Of a stretch of 64,000 bases of DNA, positions 48,690 through 60,608 are shown in pieces. Under the pieces are notes generated by a model. It was not told where the DNA came from. It searched no databases and saw nothing but the letters and a program-made list of their open reading frames with translations. Position numbers and translations under genes: made by a program. The stretch covers positions 3,828,901-3,892,900 of the forward strand of contig JAQFVV010012507.1 in the NCBI GenBank assembly GCA_028023455.1, in the 5' to 3' direction. This stretch comes from Epiperipatus broadwayi. Taxonomy: Eukaryota; Onychophora; Udeonychophora; Euonychophora; Peripatidae. Position 1 is the stretch's first letter. Every line of letters starts with the position of its first letter.

Positions 48690-50450
48690 AAACTATCGAG
48701 CAGTAGAGAATTTTAAAAGTTGTGGACTGATGAGTGTGGCATGATTAATAAAGGCACCAGGATAGTAAGTGTTTTATATTTGGAACAGTTATATTGAAAA
48801 CGTCATCAGTAAAATGGTATTATGAAACCAATCATAAATCGCTCTGTGAAAAAAGTAAAGATGAAAAAAAAATGAATATATTGCCAAAGCATTTAAAAAT
48901 ATAAATATTCAATCAACATCTATAATAAAATCTAAAAGCATTCAAATATAACTGCTGCTATTATTTTTTTTTCCAAATATAATTGCCAAACATTGGAAAC
49001 CTTTTAATGATAGAGAATATATGAAAGAATCTTGGATAAAATGTGCATCAGTTCTTTTTGAAGATTTTGAAAACAAAGCAAAAATTATTCAGAGCATAAA
49101 GGATTTATCATTGGCTAGAAATACAGTTAAAGAAAGAATCCTGCAAATGGCTAAGAATATAACTTACCAACAAAACAGAGAGATAAAATCTTATAGTTTA
49201 ATTTCACTCTGCTTTGATGAAAATACAGACATAAATAGATCGCCTCATTTGGATATTTTTATTGGCTATTGTGCTGGGAATAATATCAAAGAAAAATTGA
49301 TCAGTTTAACCTCATTAGTAACAAAACAAAAGAAATAGGTATTTGCAACATAGATGTTGCCAAAATTGTGTCAGTAACTACAGATGGTGCTTATGACTGG
49401 AAAAGAAAATAGGTTTCTTACTTTATTTACCAACTATATTGGATGTTCAATTTTGGGTTTTCATTGCATTATACATCAGCATGTTTTATGCATGGAGTCC
49501 AGATTTAAGCCACTGGATGATGTTTTGATCATTGTGATTAAGTTAATCAATTTTATATCTATACATTGAGTGAGATAAACTCAGTATACTATGGTTTACT
49601 TATATACAACAATTTTCATTGTTAAGTTGAGGAAATCATTGAGTGTTTAAAAGGAATTAGACTGTTTTTACATAATGAGGAAATCATTAAAAAAATATAA
49701 TAAATTAATGGATGTTGAATGGCTTTCAAAGTTAATGTTTGTTTATTGATAAGTGTTCGCATTTAAATAAATTAAGTATGAAACTGCAAGGTAAGAGACA
49801 ATTATTGCCATGTTTGATTTGATCAAAGCATTTGAAGATTAAATTATAAATTTTCAGTTGTGACTTTATTTTTTATACCTTCAAATATTTTCCAAATCTA
49901 AAAAAGTTCTTGACTGATTTAAAATCTCAAGAGAAACCAAATCAAGTAAAATTGACTCAAGTCTTTTGTGATATTATTCAATCGATAATTGATGGATTTT
50001 CTTTAAGATTTACAAAGTTTAGATAATTATTAGAAATATCAAAAATTAATTTTATACCCAGACATAACATCAATGGACAGTGTCAAGTTAGAAATTTTTG
50101 AGTGGCTTAATTTGAAAGATATGAAAATGCAATTAGACAATTTTCAATCCAATTCTATATGGAAAGTGAAATTTGTTGACTTGAGGAATGAGTTAGAAAA
50201 TATGGAAAATGATTGATTATTGGATATATGTAAAAAGTATGCTGAAGAGAAAGTATTGACTGCCTAGAATGCTATTCCTGAAACATTTAATTGTTTAAAA
50301 AATTAGCAACCACTATATTATCAATTTTTTACTCTACATATGCATGTAAATCATTGTTTTCAGAAACGAATTTAATTAAACTCAGTTGGAAAGTAGAATG
50401 ACAGGTGAATCTAATTCAGAAAACGAGAAAATATGAACCATATATAAAAT
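48690..50450 (+). pseudogene. hAT transposase (GTF2IRD2/ZBED-like family), broken
   Basis: Blocks in order: a BED-finger remnant ending WYYETNHKS (about 48812-48838); the best frame 49021-49338 with SIKDLSLARNTVKERI, SLISLCFDENTDI (containing a conserved catalytic-type Asp) and HLDIFIGYC; VSVTTDGA (about 49371-49393) shifting frame to MTGKENRFLTLF; LGFHCIIHQHVLC (about 49453-49491), the hAT C..H pattern; and the dimerisation block TYACKSLFSETNLIKL (about 50334-50381). Wording is closest to the transposase group that gave rise to vertebrate GTF2IRD2-type proteins. A short deletion after TDGA, further frameshifts and stops make it non-functional. Confidence 0.8.
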
Positions 50451-50600
50451 ATTTGGCATATTGATTTTATATTTTTATTTCCAAATTTTGTTTTAATTAC
50501 TATTAATTTTTACTATTACATTTTTTTCAACTTGTGCTCTTCTAAATAAATATTTAGCTTATTTAGAAATTTTGTTTAATTATTATTGTTATTATTAATA

Positions 50601-51030
50601 TAGGGGTTTGAACTCAGACTTTTACACAACCCTCAACAATCCACGCTATCTCATACTGCTGATACACTTGATCACACATATGTCCAAAAGATAAATAATC
50701 ACCAATATACATATTTTGTGCTAAGGTGGGCTTTGAGCATTCCATCATCAGATTTCCAATGAAATGGACAGCTGAAGAGTTGTGGGGTGGAGTGGTTTGA
50801 AGCCTGTTCCTTAAAGAATGAAGATTGACTATCTTAATATAAGCTGAGTTTTTATTGTATATATGTATGATGATAATCTGGATCAACTGATGGGTGCTGG
50901 ATTAGCATGAAATATGTATATTGGTGATTATTTATCTTTTCAACATATGTGTGATCAAGTGTATCAGCAGTATGAGATAGCATGGATGGTTGACAGCCAT
51001 GTAAAAGTCTTGAGTTCAAACCCTCTATAT
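50601..51030. repeat. Inverted pair of tRNA-like SINE copies
   Basis: About 50601-50715 and 50911-51030 are reverse complements with few differences. Shared parts are ATATGTATATTGGTGATTAT, TGTGTGATCAAGTGTATCAG, CAGTATGAGATAGC and GAGTTCAAACCC. GAGTTCAAACC (51012-51022) resembles a polymerase III B box, and TAGCATGGATGG 39 bases before it could be a weak A box, so a tRNA-derived SINE is likely. A unique 195-bp spacer separates them. Confidence 0.5.
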
Positions 51031-51239
51031 ATTATATATATAAGAGCAGGTATGAAAAATCCTGTACTGTGGAAAAAATCATATTGTTATTATTATTTTG
51101 TTTTATAAAATTTTTTTAAAAAACTGCAATAATTAAGTTGTTTATATTTTGATTTAATAACTGTATCACACACCAATTATTCAATAAATACTTTTTGGAA
51201 ATTTTTGGCATGCACATTTAAAAAGATGCAACACCACTA

Positions 51240-51650
51240 CATTAAACCATTCAACAAAAGTAAAAGAAATGATGTTATTTTAGAGATAAGATATTTCATC
51301 ATATATTAATATATAGGTGCAGTTGACTTACATTTATTACAGACTTCTCCAATAAATTTTTAATCATAGATGGCAAGATCATTAAACCAATCAATATGAT
51401 TTTGTTCCTGATGATTATAACACCAACAAATACATATGTTGTAAAATTATATGCTTACTGTTTTGGTCATGTAAAATAAATGAATGATAAATTGCTGACA
51501 AAAGTGTTTTATCATAAATGTTAACATCATTTTTATAGGAGAAATAGATTGTTTTATGTTGTAAAGATGATCTCAAAAATACTTTAAAAAGTACAATATT
51601 AACTAATTTTCATTAGAAAAATATATTAACAATAGAATGCAAGGGAGATT
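51240..51650 (+). pseudogene. LINE relic, 3' part (continuation of 46900-48098)
   Basis: After the hAT element come a WQDH.TNQ-like block (about 51371-51390), CFGHVK.MNDKLLTKVF (about 51451-51505) and VKMISKILKK-like bases to about 51600. This is the usual tail of a LINE family (WQD..., GHV.RM, KVL, DTLK). Orientation and order match the 5' part, so one LINE was split by the transposon. Confidence 0.5.
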
Positions 51651-51704
51651 ACACAAAGAATTAGGTTTTCAAAAGAGAAAATTTGTTATAAAAAATTTAA
51701 AGTA

Positions 51705-51910
51705 GCATTCATCATTATCATCATAATCAACTATTATCAATCCACTGCAAGATGATGGTCTCATCCATCTCATATGTGGTCTCTTTCTGGGTTTTTTACA
51801 ATCTCTTGGAATCCAGTGTAAGATTTCAATTATCCATTATAAAGTATTAAATAAATAGACTATAGACCAGTTTGTTCTATTTGTTAATGAATTCATATTT
51901 TGTGGATTAG
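51705..51910 (+). repeat. Dispersed repeat tail
   Basis: Contains ATCATTATCATCATAATCA, CCACTGCAAGATGATGG, CATCTCATATGTGGTCTC and TTTTTTACAATCTCTTGGA. A decayed relative is at 23050-23420. Similar CCACTGCAGGA..AAGG tails end LINE/SINE families in several invertebrates. It could be the 3' end of the split LINE. Confidence 0.4.
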
Positions 51911-51942
51911 GTTATAAAATCATCATAGATCTAATCTCTAAT

Positions 51943-52179
<237 letters not shown>

Positions 52180-52744
52180 CTGATTCAATTTCTAATTCCA
52201 GCTGTGTTTAATCTAACTTTGTTTGCAAAGTCTGTTTCACTGATAAATCTGATCTCTCTAACTGTATTCATTGTTTTAGACAATATCAGGAAAGGTTTCA
52301 TTCCTCTTATCTTAAGTAAAGATGGTGCTGATATTTTATAAATGTATTGATTATAATAAAATGTCTGAGGCAACTTTGATGAAGATTTGTTTGATAATCC
52401 TGATTCTGATCATTTTATTAAAGGTAATGATTCTGTGATGTTTAAGTATACTACTTGATGAATTGCAAAATTGAGGGAATAAATAATATTGGTTACTTTG
52501 TTGAAAGTAAGTCTGATAATAATAACAATTTAATCCTCAATTCTCAGATTATTTGTCTAATGAAGGTGTTGACTTATCCCTAATAAAATTGATAATATTG
52601 AAAATTTCATTGATAGTATTACCTGTGATTTTGGTAATTTTACTTTTGAAATGATTTTATATCTTCCCCTTCTTTTTATATATAATTTAATTGTTAAAAT
52701 GTTATATAATTGTAGTAATTCTTCTTCTTCATTGGCCCAAAATT

Positions 52745-52839
52745 ACTCTTTATTACTAAACATTACATTACACTGGCTTGCACTGAGTGGCGCTACTGTA
52801 TGGAGAATTTTGGCTGTTTTGTAAACTCTTTATTACTAA
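52745..52839 (+). mobile_element. Family F fragment F3 with 15-bp target duplication
   Basis: ACTCTTTATTACTAA at 52745-52759 and 52825-52839 flanks 65 bp. Of this, about 48 bp (from GGCTTGCACTGAGTGG to GAGAATTTTGGC) are the last part of a family F unit. Only the 3' end is present, so the copy is 5'-truncated as after incomplete reverse transcription. ACATTACATTACA precedes it and is unexplained. Confidence 0.75.
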
Positions 52840-54249
52840 TTATATAAGCACTCAGTGTGCATTATCATCATCTGTTTATCCTGAGGATCAAATTTTTAGT
52901 TCTTCCATTACGAAAGATCATTTATTTACTAATAAGAACAGTAACACTCAATACTTACCTTCATCTTATTACCCTGAAGATAATCCAGTTTGTCACAAAA
53001 GTATATGCAATAATTATTTTAATAATAATTACATTGATTTTCATAATAAAATTGATCAAGATTTTATATTCAAGAATTTGTCTAATTATAATTATAGAAA
53101 CAGATATTTTTATAACTCATCCTGGCTTAAGAAAAATTATAAATTTCTTCTCACAAAAAATCTAAATTACATAATTATAGTGGGAAACATTTAGTTTATC
53201 AAAATTCCTATTATTACATGGGATGTTTATTCACCTAATATTTCTTTAATAGTGAAGAAGTATAATATATTACCCTGTTAATATGTCTTCTTCAAAGTCT
53301 ATCAATACTGTGATACATATTTTTTTAAATAATATTCCTAAATTTATTCCAGATCATAGATCACACTTGCATTATTTTCAATGCATAGAATTTAATAATG
53401 CATCCATAATAATATTAACTATAGAAAAAACATTTTGGATACTCTTTTTTATCTTCTAATAAGAAAGGTAATGTATTTTATTCTTCCATGACTAAAAAGG
53501 TAAACATTTCTGATAGCTTAAACAATTTTAATTTTAGTGGAATGTTTGCTGACAAAAACCAATAGATATTTTATTTCTAATATGCCAGTAACATACAATG
53601 TTAAAATATTTCTTGAAAATAGTTTAATAACTAATATTGTTTGTCACAAAATTGGAATGAATAATACTAAGTATTTATATTTTTGCCCCTGCACATAAAC
53701 ACAATTAATTAATATCCATTTATTTATGGTATTTGTTGTGTTTCTATTACTTATTTTAATAGAACTTTGGCAAATTGTTTAAGGCATTGATTGAATTTAT
53801 CTTCTTATTTCTTTTTTATTTTTATTTGCTTCATTTTTATTATTTTTTAGAATAACAGGGCAAGACTTTCTTGTTTTTATTTGAATGTTAGAGGGGGTAG
53901 ACTAATTGTGCCCAAATTAAACAATTCTTTAAAATGGAATATTTTGATCTTATATTTCAGGAATTTTGATTACTCAACAATTTCCTGATTGTTCTTTACT
54001 TAATAATAGAATTAAAACTTTAGGTACTGACAGATTTATGGTAAATATTACTCTAAAATGTAGAGGTCTTATTAATACTCATAAAGATGTCCATTTTACA
54101 TCTTCCCTTTGTAATGCTACATAATGTCAATCACAATTTATCTTAGGAAATATATATCTTAAACCCACTTTCTTACTTTTGGAGCTTGATTATTTTCCAA
54201 CCTAACTTCAAGATTTTTTGATTGACTATAATAATATTATTATTACTGG

Positions 54250-54467
54250 TGAATTAATTATTTAAGCCAATAAACATCACATGACCACCACCTTTTTTAT
54301 TCTTGTGTATAACTGACAAAGGCCATAAGCCAGAAACTAGTCTGGGGATATTGGATGAGTAGGCACTAGTTGGGGATTTTATGCACAAGCCTTCTGGCAT
54401 TCATTAATTACTCTAGCTTGTTGTGTGTGGCAATATATATAGTGAGTTTTTCCTGAATTAATTATTT
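54250..54467 (+). mobile_element. Family F element F4 with 14-bp target duplication
   Basis: TGAATTAATTATTT at 54250-54263 and 54454-54467 flanks 190 bp. It starts AAGCCAATAAACATCACATGA (the complement of the F2 tail), then has a hammerhead-like motif (54311-54347), GATATTGGATGAGTAGGCAC, GGGATTTTATGCACAAGCC and ends AGTGAGTTTTTCC. This is the simplest single-unit copy in the window. It interrupts the endonuclease of the LINE at the ITGDFN-like site. Confidence 0.8.
54311..54347 (+). ncRNA. Hammerhead-like motif in F4
   Basis: CTGACAA (two core changes from CTGATGA), stem GGC-CATAA-GCC, GAAA, CTAGTC, TGGGGA. Stem II is GGC/GCC here and AGC/GCT in other copies: a paired A-T to G-C difference consistent with selection on pairing, though one case is weak evidence. 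Confidence 0.4.
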
Positions 54468-56786
54468 CAGATTTGATTTAAGGTAAAATTATTTAAAACT
54501 TTTTTAAAGCTTTTAAAATGTTGCTTTTTTAAAAAAAAAAAAAAAAAAAAAGGTGGCTTAAGCAATATAATCCATTTTTAATGCTTCTCATCATCCTTTG
54601 GTGTATGTTCTATGTAATTCGCCAATAGTTAGTAATTTCTCCTTTATTCCTGCTAATTTTCCTATCATAGTCCATCTATTGTATTTTATATTAAGATATA
54701 TCACTCAAAATTTAGTCATTCTATTATTTCAAATAAAGATTATAGGGATGATAATTATATTGATTTTTGTAAAAAAAAATGTAAAGTTAATTGCAATTTA
54801 ATGTATTTCTATAATAATGTGAATCATTGCATAGATTTTTTTTAGATTCTTAATAATTTTATTGACTTATATATTCCCAACAAATTCTTTCTTCATAAAG
54901 GATTTTCTCTTTTGCTTTCGCACATTCTCATTAAGATTATCAAAAGAAAATCTTACTATCACAGTTAAAACACAAAATTTCTTGTTTATAATAATTATGT
55001 TAATTTCAGAAGATTGGCTAAACATGGTTACAAAAGTGCTTTATAAATTATATTAAATAAATCAAATTTAATATTTCTTCTATACTCCCAGAATTTTGTA
55101 TTTTTTTTAATAACTATTTGTGTAAGAAAAGAGTTTATGCTACTTGTGGTTCGACATTAAATGTGGATGATTTTTCCAAACATTTTATTTATTTATAATC
55201 ATCACAACATTCAACAACTTCAAAAACTATATCACCTTGCAATTCTCTTACTGTTCACTGCATATTAAATCATATCTCTAGAGTCAGTATGGTTGTAGAA
55301 AACCTATTCTAGTTTAAGATATGATAATATTCCTTTATTTATTTATAAAAGTGTAACTGAATTTATGACAGCATCTCTTAACTATCCTTTTAATTTGTCA
55401 CTTAACTCATGTTTTTCATATGTCTTCTTAAATGTCTCAAAATGATCCCAATTTTTAAAAATGGTTCCTTCAATTGAATTAAAGACTGTACATCTATATC
55501 TGTTTTACATACTATTGCTCAAACTTTTAAGAGTGTGTTTATAATAAAACTATTTATGGTGAAAGTTAAATATTTTCTTCTTCACGATATGGTTCTATTC
55601 CTAATAGATATGTAAATACTAATTTGCTCACAATTTATAATCATATAGCACAAGCCAAATGAGGATCAACAGAAACATAATGAGTTTTGCCACAAAACTT
55701 ATTTATTGGTTTCAATCCCTTCTTTGTAGTCATATAGTATATGTCAAATTTAACAATATTTCATCTAATTTTGAATGTAATTTAGATATTCCTCAGATTA
55801 TTATTTCAGCACTCATGCTTTTTAATATTTATATCAATGATTTTAAGGATTGCTAGAAATTTTATCTTCTGTGCTATCCTGATGACTGTAAAATCTTAGA
55901 AAAAATTTTTGCTGGTATTCTCCTTCAGAAATATATTGATAATTTTAGATCTCTGTTGTGATCTAAATAATTTGTCAGTTAATATTAGTAAATATGCTCT
56001 TACTTCATAGTTAAAGAAATCTAAAGTTTTTTTTTATCTGTCACAAAATTATATTGAATTCTCAAAACATCTGGGAGTTATATTTTAGTAATGAATTCTT
56101 TCTTCTTCATTTAGAAATGATTGCTAGAAAAGCTTTTAAATCATGACTCCCATCTTCAGGGATCATTTTCATTACAGCTATGATACAAAATTCAAATTGT
56201 TTTTGTCATTTGGTTCTCCCCATCATTGAATTTTATTCAATCATTTGAGATCCTAACTCTAAACAATGATATAGTTTCTTACAATCAGTGGTTAATAAAT
56301 TCTTTAAATATATTTATTTGAAATGGAAACTTTGTCATCTTTATGTTAGATTAAAATATAGCGATCTTAAATTTCTTTACAAAACCATAAATCATAAGTT
56401 TATTCTATTTGCTATAATTTCAGATATTATAATTATATCTCATAAGAATTGCACTTCGTCTGATTCTATCTGTTGTATTCAAGGTTATCATTCCAATCTT
56501 TTTTAATATTCTCTTTTATTTAAGCTATCATCATTATACAATCTGATTTTAATAATATTAACCATTTTACTCTAGAATGAAATCAATTTTGCAATATTCT
56601 TAAAATTGAATGTTATTATTGAATCATTGACATTTATTTTATTTACTTATTTATATTTTTTGTTTCTTTATTTGTTAATTATTTTTATTATTATATCACA
56701 GGCATTGTGTTTACTCTCTTTATTGTTTTAACTGAAAACCTGTAATTGGCTATATGCTGTTATTTAGCACTTAAATAAATAAATTG

Positions 56787-56800
56787 AATTATTATTGTTG

Positions 56801-56893
<93 letters not shown>
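56787..56893. repeat. (TTA)n/(TTG)n tail of the LINE
   Basis: About 105 bases of TTA repeat, with a short TTG stretch near 56796, follow directly after the LINE 3' region. Many LINEs end in such short-unit tails. Confidence 0.9.
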
Positions 56894-56894
<1 letters not shown>

Positions 56895-57359
56895 ATTTTT
56901 TATTTCTTTTCTATGAATTGAAATAGTTATATTCATTTACAAAGTTCTGTAATGACCTTTCTTGCAAGCATTTGCTTGTCTATGTCATTTTTAATTAAAT
57001 ATATTATTATTACTAATATTTTATTAATCTAGACATTATTATATCCATTTTATTCTTGATCTTTCACCTACTTTTAGTAATTATTAACATATTTATAATT
57101 ATTAACATATTTATTATTAACATATTTATGTGAAAGAAAATGCAATCCAATGGGTATAATACTTATAAATAGAAGTTTAATATTTTTTTATGGATAAATA
57201 CAAAACAATGATAATGAAGACATATAAAAGAATGCATTTTCAGTCAGTTGAAAAATTCTGTTTAAACAGGAATGCACTTTGGGAGTCAATTGCCTCTTTT
57301 ACATGGTTTAATTTATATGTTTAAAATGGTATAATAAGACAGAAATTTTAAAATGTATC

Positions 57360-57409
<50 letters not shown>

Positions 57410-59549
57410 ATATGTAATATAAGGAGTTATCTATTTGTAAATAACTTAATTAGAAAGCACTTAACCTAAAACAAACTATTCTAGGCTGATGGTTAAAATA
57501 AAACAGACAGACTGACTGCATTTAAGAAGAGTTTTACTATAACACTTAACCTGGGGCAGTTTGTTCTAAGTTAATTGTTTCCTAATTAAGTTAATTACAA
57601 ATGGATAATTCCACAAGTTAAATATTTCCATCTAAAACATCCATTAAAAAATATTGTATTATATATATGCATAATATTCCACTACTCACAGAAACAAAAC
57701 TATCTAATAAATAAATAATTGATGATTCAATTCAATGTGTGTAGTGTAAAAATAAACCTATAATTTGCAACACACAAAACTATTATACATTCAAGATTAT
57801 TACAAAGGCCACCTCTGTATATTTTCTAAGATTTTGTTGTTAAACTTTAGAAAATGTCAGAAGTATTTTGTTACTAAGAAATACTATCCTATCAAATTTG
57901 TTTATCAGGAAAAATAGAATAAATTTTGAATTGTCTAACAAATTACAAAGTCGATTTTATATTATACACATTGAATAGAGTAATTAACGATTTTTTATTA
58001 CATATATATATATGCATAAATATTCATGAAAAACAATATGTCGAGTAATGAAAAAAATTAAAATATATAATAGTTAATTGTTCAACTTGCATTGAGGATT
58101 AAAAAAATTATTGAAAAAATGCAAAAGCTTTTAAACCACTTAAATAAAATTTATCCTCTTGTATTTAACAGATTGTTTTAAATGACAGTTAACGGATTTA
58201 CTTTTTACAATGATTTTTATGAAGTGTCATATTTAAATTTAAAATTATGCTTAATCTATTTTTTAAATGAAAAATAATCATAAATTAAATTATATCACTA
58301 TTAATGTCATACATATATGTGTATGTATAAATAAATATACGTAACAGAGAAAACTTTGGTAAATAGAATAATACGCATAATTACTGGGAAATTATACCTA
58401 ACAGTTTACATTGTTGCAAAATAAATTTTTAGAAATAACAGTAATTAAAAAATTTCTCAATATTAAACGATTGAACTGAATATTAAATATTCATATCAAG
58501 TATTTTAACTTTATTATAACACTACAAATCTATAAAACATATTATTTCTCAAAAGTTTATGAAATATTTTTTGGAAATAACTTTTTGTATACTTTACTGC
58601 TAACTAATAAATTATAATACAGTAACTGACAAAAAATAAAATATGTTAATATTCATCATTTAAAAAACCTTGTAAATAAAGCTCAATAAATAATAGAATA
58701 TAATAATGACCATTAAAATGAAGAATGTTATTTTAAATCTTATTTTTAAAAGTTTTATTCAGCGATTTTATAAAATCTTTACAAAAATACACATATATAT
58801 GAACATATAATAATAATAAAAACATTCTTAAAACATACAATTAGTTATATTCTTAAATTAACTATAAAATCTTAAACATTAACTGAAAGAAAATTTTAAA
58901 ACTTTTGACTAAAAAATCCATGTCATACTTTTCTTATTTGTATGAAATCAAAGTAGTATGTTTCATATGAATTTCTTTCTTTTTGCATGATTTTTGCATG
59001 TTGTTTCAAACACAATGGACTCTGATGAATAATCAGCCAATATGACTTTGAAATGATCTTTTAATAATACTAACTTTTAAGCGTTAAAATCATCAAATCT
59101 GCATTGAAGTTATGCTTTGTTTTAACTTGAATACAAAAAAACCCAAAGTACAGAGCAAAATTTAAAAAAAAAAAAAAAAAAAAAACAGAAATAAATGCTT
59201 TTAAAATCTAAATTACCATAACTACATACTTTGAAAAAAAGTTTATATTAAGCTAATTTTAAATGGTTAAATACTGATCTTATTAAAACGCTATTAATAA
59301 ACCTAGTTTCATTTTTGCTAAACTAAATAATTTAGCTCATATTATAACTTAAAACTTTCAAGTAAATTTGCTGTTGTGCAATAGCATATTTTGCTGCCTT
59401 TTCGTCCTAAAAAAAATGTTTAATGCCATCAAAAGACCATGATGTTAAGCTAGGTTTCAACATGTTTGAGCATAAATTTTATGTAGCAGAGTTCTTATAG
59501 ATAATTTATGCATTACTGAAAATGTACAGGATAATGGAATATATATATA
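56894..59549. other. AT-rich DNA without a recognisable gene
   Basis: No coding motif seen on either strand. It contains an (AT)n tract at 57362-57405, a partial inverted repeat around 57425-57610 (TAACTTAATTAG and CTAATTAAGTTA near the ends), and an A-run at about 59162-59184. Confidence 0.5.
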
Positions 59550-60608
59550 TAAATTATAACTTTTGGGGCTGTACCATGTATTGTTTCCCATTAAACACTG
59601 ATATTTCGATGGACTAGCAACTGCCATTATCAAGGTTAACTTTTGAAAGAAAAACCATTAGATCTTAAAAAAAATAACGTGACTGTGTGTGAGAAGAGAA
59701 ATGAGATTCAAGTTCAGCATTCACAGTTTGAGGCTTATCAAAATGTTTATTTCCCTCAGTATTTTTACCTATTAATTTTAAGTTAATATTAGATAAAATG
59801 AGAGGTATCCACATAGATGGAATACATTGTGCTTCATCAGCCCTATTTAAACCAGTAGGTCTCTTTAATATTTCAATTGACTCTCTCATAGTTCTTAAAT
59901 CATATCTTTCCAAATTAGAAAGTATTTTTGTATTGTCAAAATTAGGTTTGTGACCAGTTTCTAAATAATGGGAAGTAAAAACTGATGTGCTAATTTTTTG
60001 ATGAAAAGCATTTCTATGTTCCTTAATTCTGACATTAAATCACCTAATTAGACTGACCCACATAGCCTCTTGAGCACTGAAAACATTAAATTTCATAAAC
60101 TCCTTGGTATTCCAAAAATATTCTTTCTTTAGGTTCATATAAAAATCACCAATTTTTTTGCCAGTAGAAAAAGTAGTCTTTATATTAAAACAAGATAGTC
60201 TTCTACTGATTTTATCAGTAACCCCCCTAATTTAAGACAAAATTACTCTATTAAAAGAGGAATTGTCAATTCTATCCTCTTTTTCTTTTTAGTATTAATG
60301 TTACATAAAGCCCTACATATGATGTTTTTATTATAATTATTAGAAAGCAGAATACCTTTTGTAAGTTCTATTTCTTGAGAAAGATATTCTTTATCAGATA
60401 AATTATAAGCTCTAGTGAAAAGATTTTTAGCTACAGAAAAAATTTGTGCAGGATGATGATGAGAATTAAAATTAGAATCTCTGTTTGTATGAGTGGATTT
60501 TTTGTAAACTGATATTGACAATGTTTCATCACATTTTCTTGCAATTAAAACATCTAGAAAAGAAAATGATCTGTTATTTTCCACTTCCATAGTAAATTTT
60601 ACAGCAAT
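59550..60608 (-). pseudogene. PLE-E 5'-truncated copy, minus strand
   Basis: Read leftward from 60608: VKFTMEVENNRSFSFLDVLIARK, the thumb (ISVYKKSTHTNRDSNFNSHHHPAQ) and AYNLSDKEYLSQEIELTKGI to 60243. Frameshifts follow, then the endonuclease remnant and its end RYDLRTMRESIEILKRPTGL (59913-59665). The GIY-YIG start near 60060-60100 is disrupted. The 3' region to 59550 matches the end of the plus copy. It is truncated just upstream of the thumb. Confidence 0.8.
59595..59640 (-). ncRNA. Decayed hammerhead-like motif, PLE-E (minus copy)
   Basis: On the minus strand: GTTAACC, TTGATAA, a loosely paired TGG...CCA stem, TCGAAA, TATC, AGTGTT. GAAA is intact and the first core box is TTGATAA instead of CTGATGA. 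Confidence 0.3.

Larger units (their letters stand above)
48099..51239 (+). mobile_element. hAT-superfamily DNA transposon, 3.14 kb
   Basis: The left end starts CAGTGATGGCA at 48099 and the right end finishes ...ACCACTA at 51239. The complement of the right end (TAGTGGTGTTGCA...GCATGCCAAAAA) matches the left end (CAGTGATGGCA...GCATGCCAGAAA) imperfectly. Flanks TATTAAAC (48091-48098) and CATTAAAC (51240-51247) agree at seven of eight bases, the 8-bp duplication expected for hAT. It carries a broken transposase (48690-50450) and a pair of inverted SINE-like repeats (50601-51030) near its right end. Confidence 0.8.
52380..56786 (+). pseudogene. Jockey/CR1-like LINE relic
   Basis: A decayed element with the order expected of a two-ORF LINE. 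A first open region (52840-53194 and on) is without a recognised domain. An AP endonuclease begins at SCFYLNVRGV (about 53866-53895), and its ITGDFN block is altered to ITGELI near 54240-54260. RT blocks are MIPIFKNGSFN (about 55444-55475), KLIYWFQSLLCSHIVYVKFN, IPQIIISALMLFNIYINDF (55659-55856), a YADD-type box decayed to YPDDCKIL (about 55876-55899), and KHLGVIF followed by a thumb to about 56400. The 3' region TGAAAACCTGTAATTGGC...AAATAAATAAATTG leads directly into (TTA)n. Two family F insertions lie inside (52745-52839 and 54250-54467). Confidence 0.7.

Noticed and set aside
52857-53165. 102-codon frame overlapping 52787-53194
   Set aside because: Hydrophobic out-of-phase reading inside the LINE first-ORF region; no domain.
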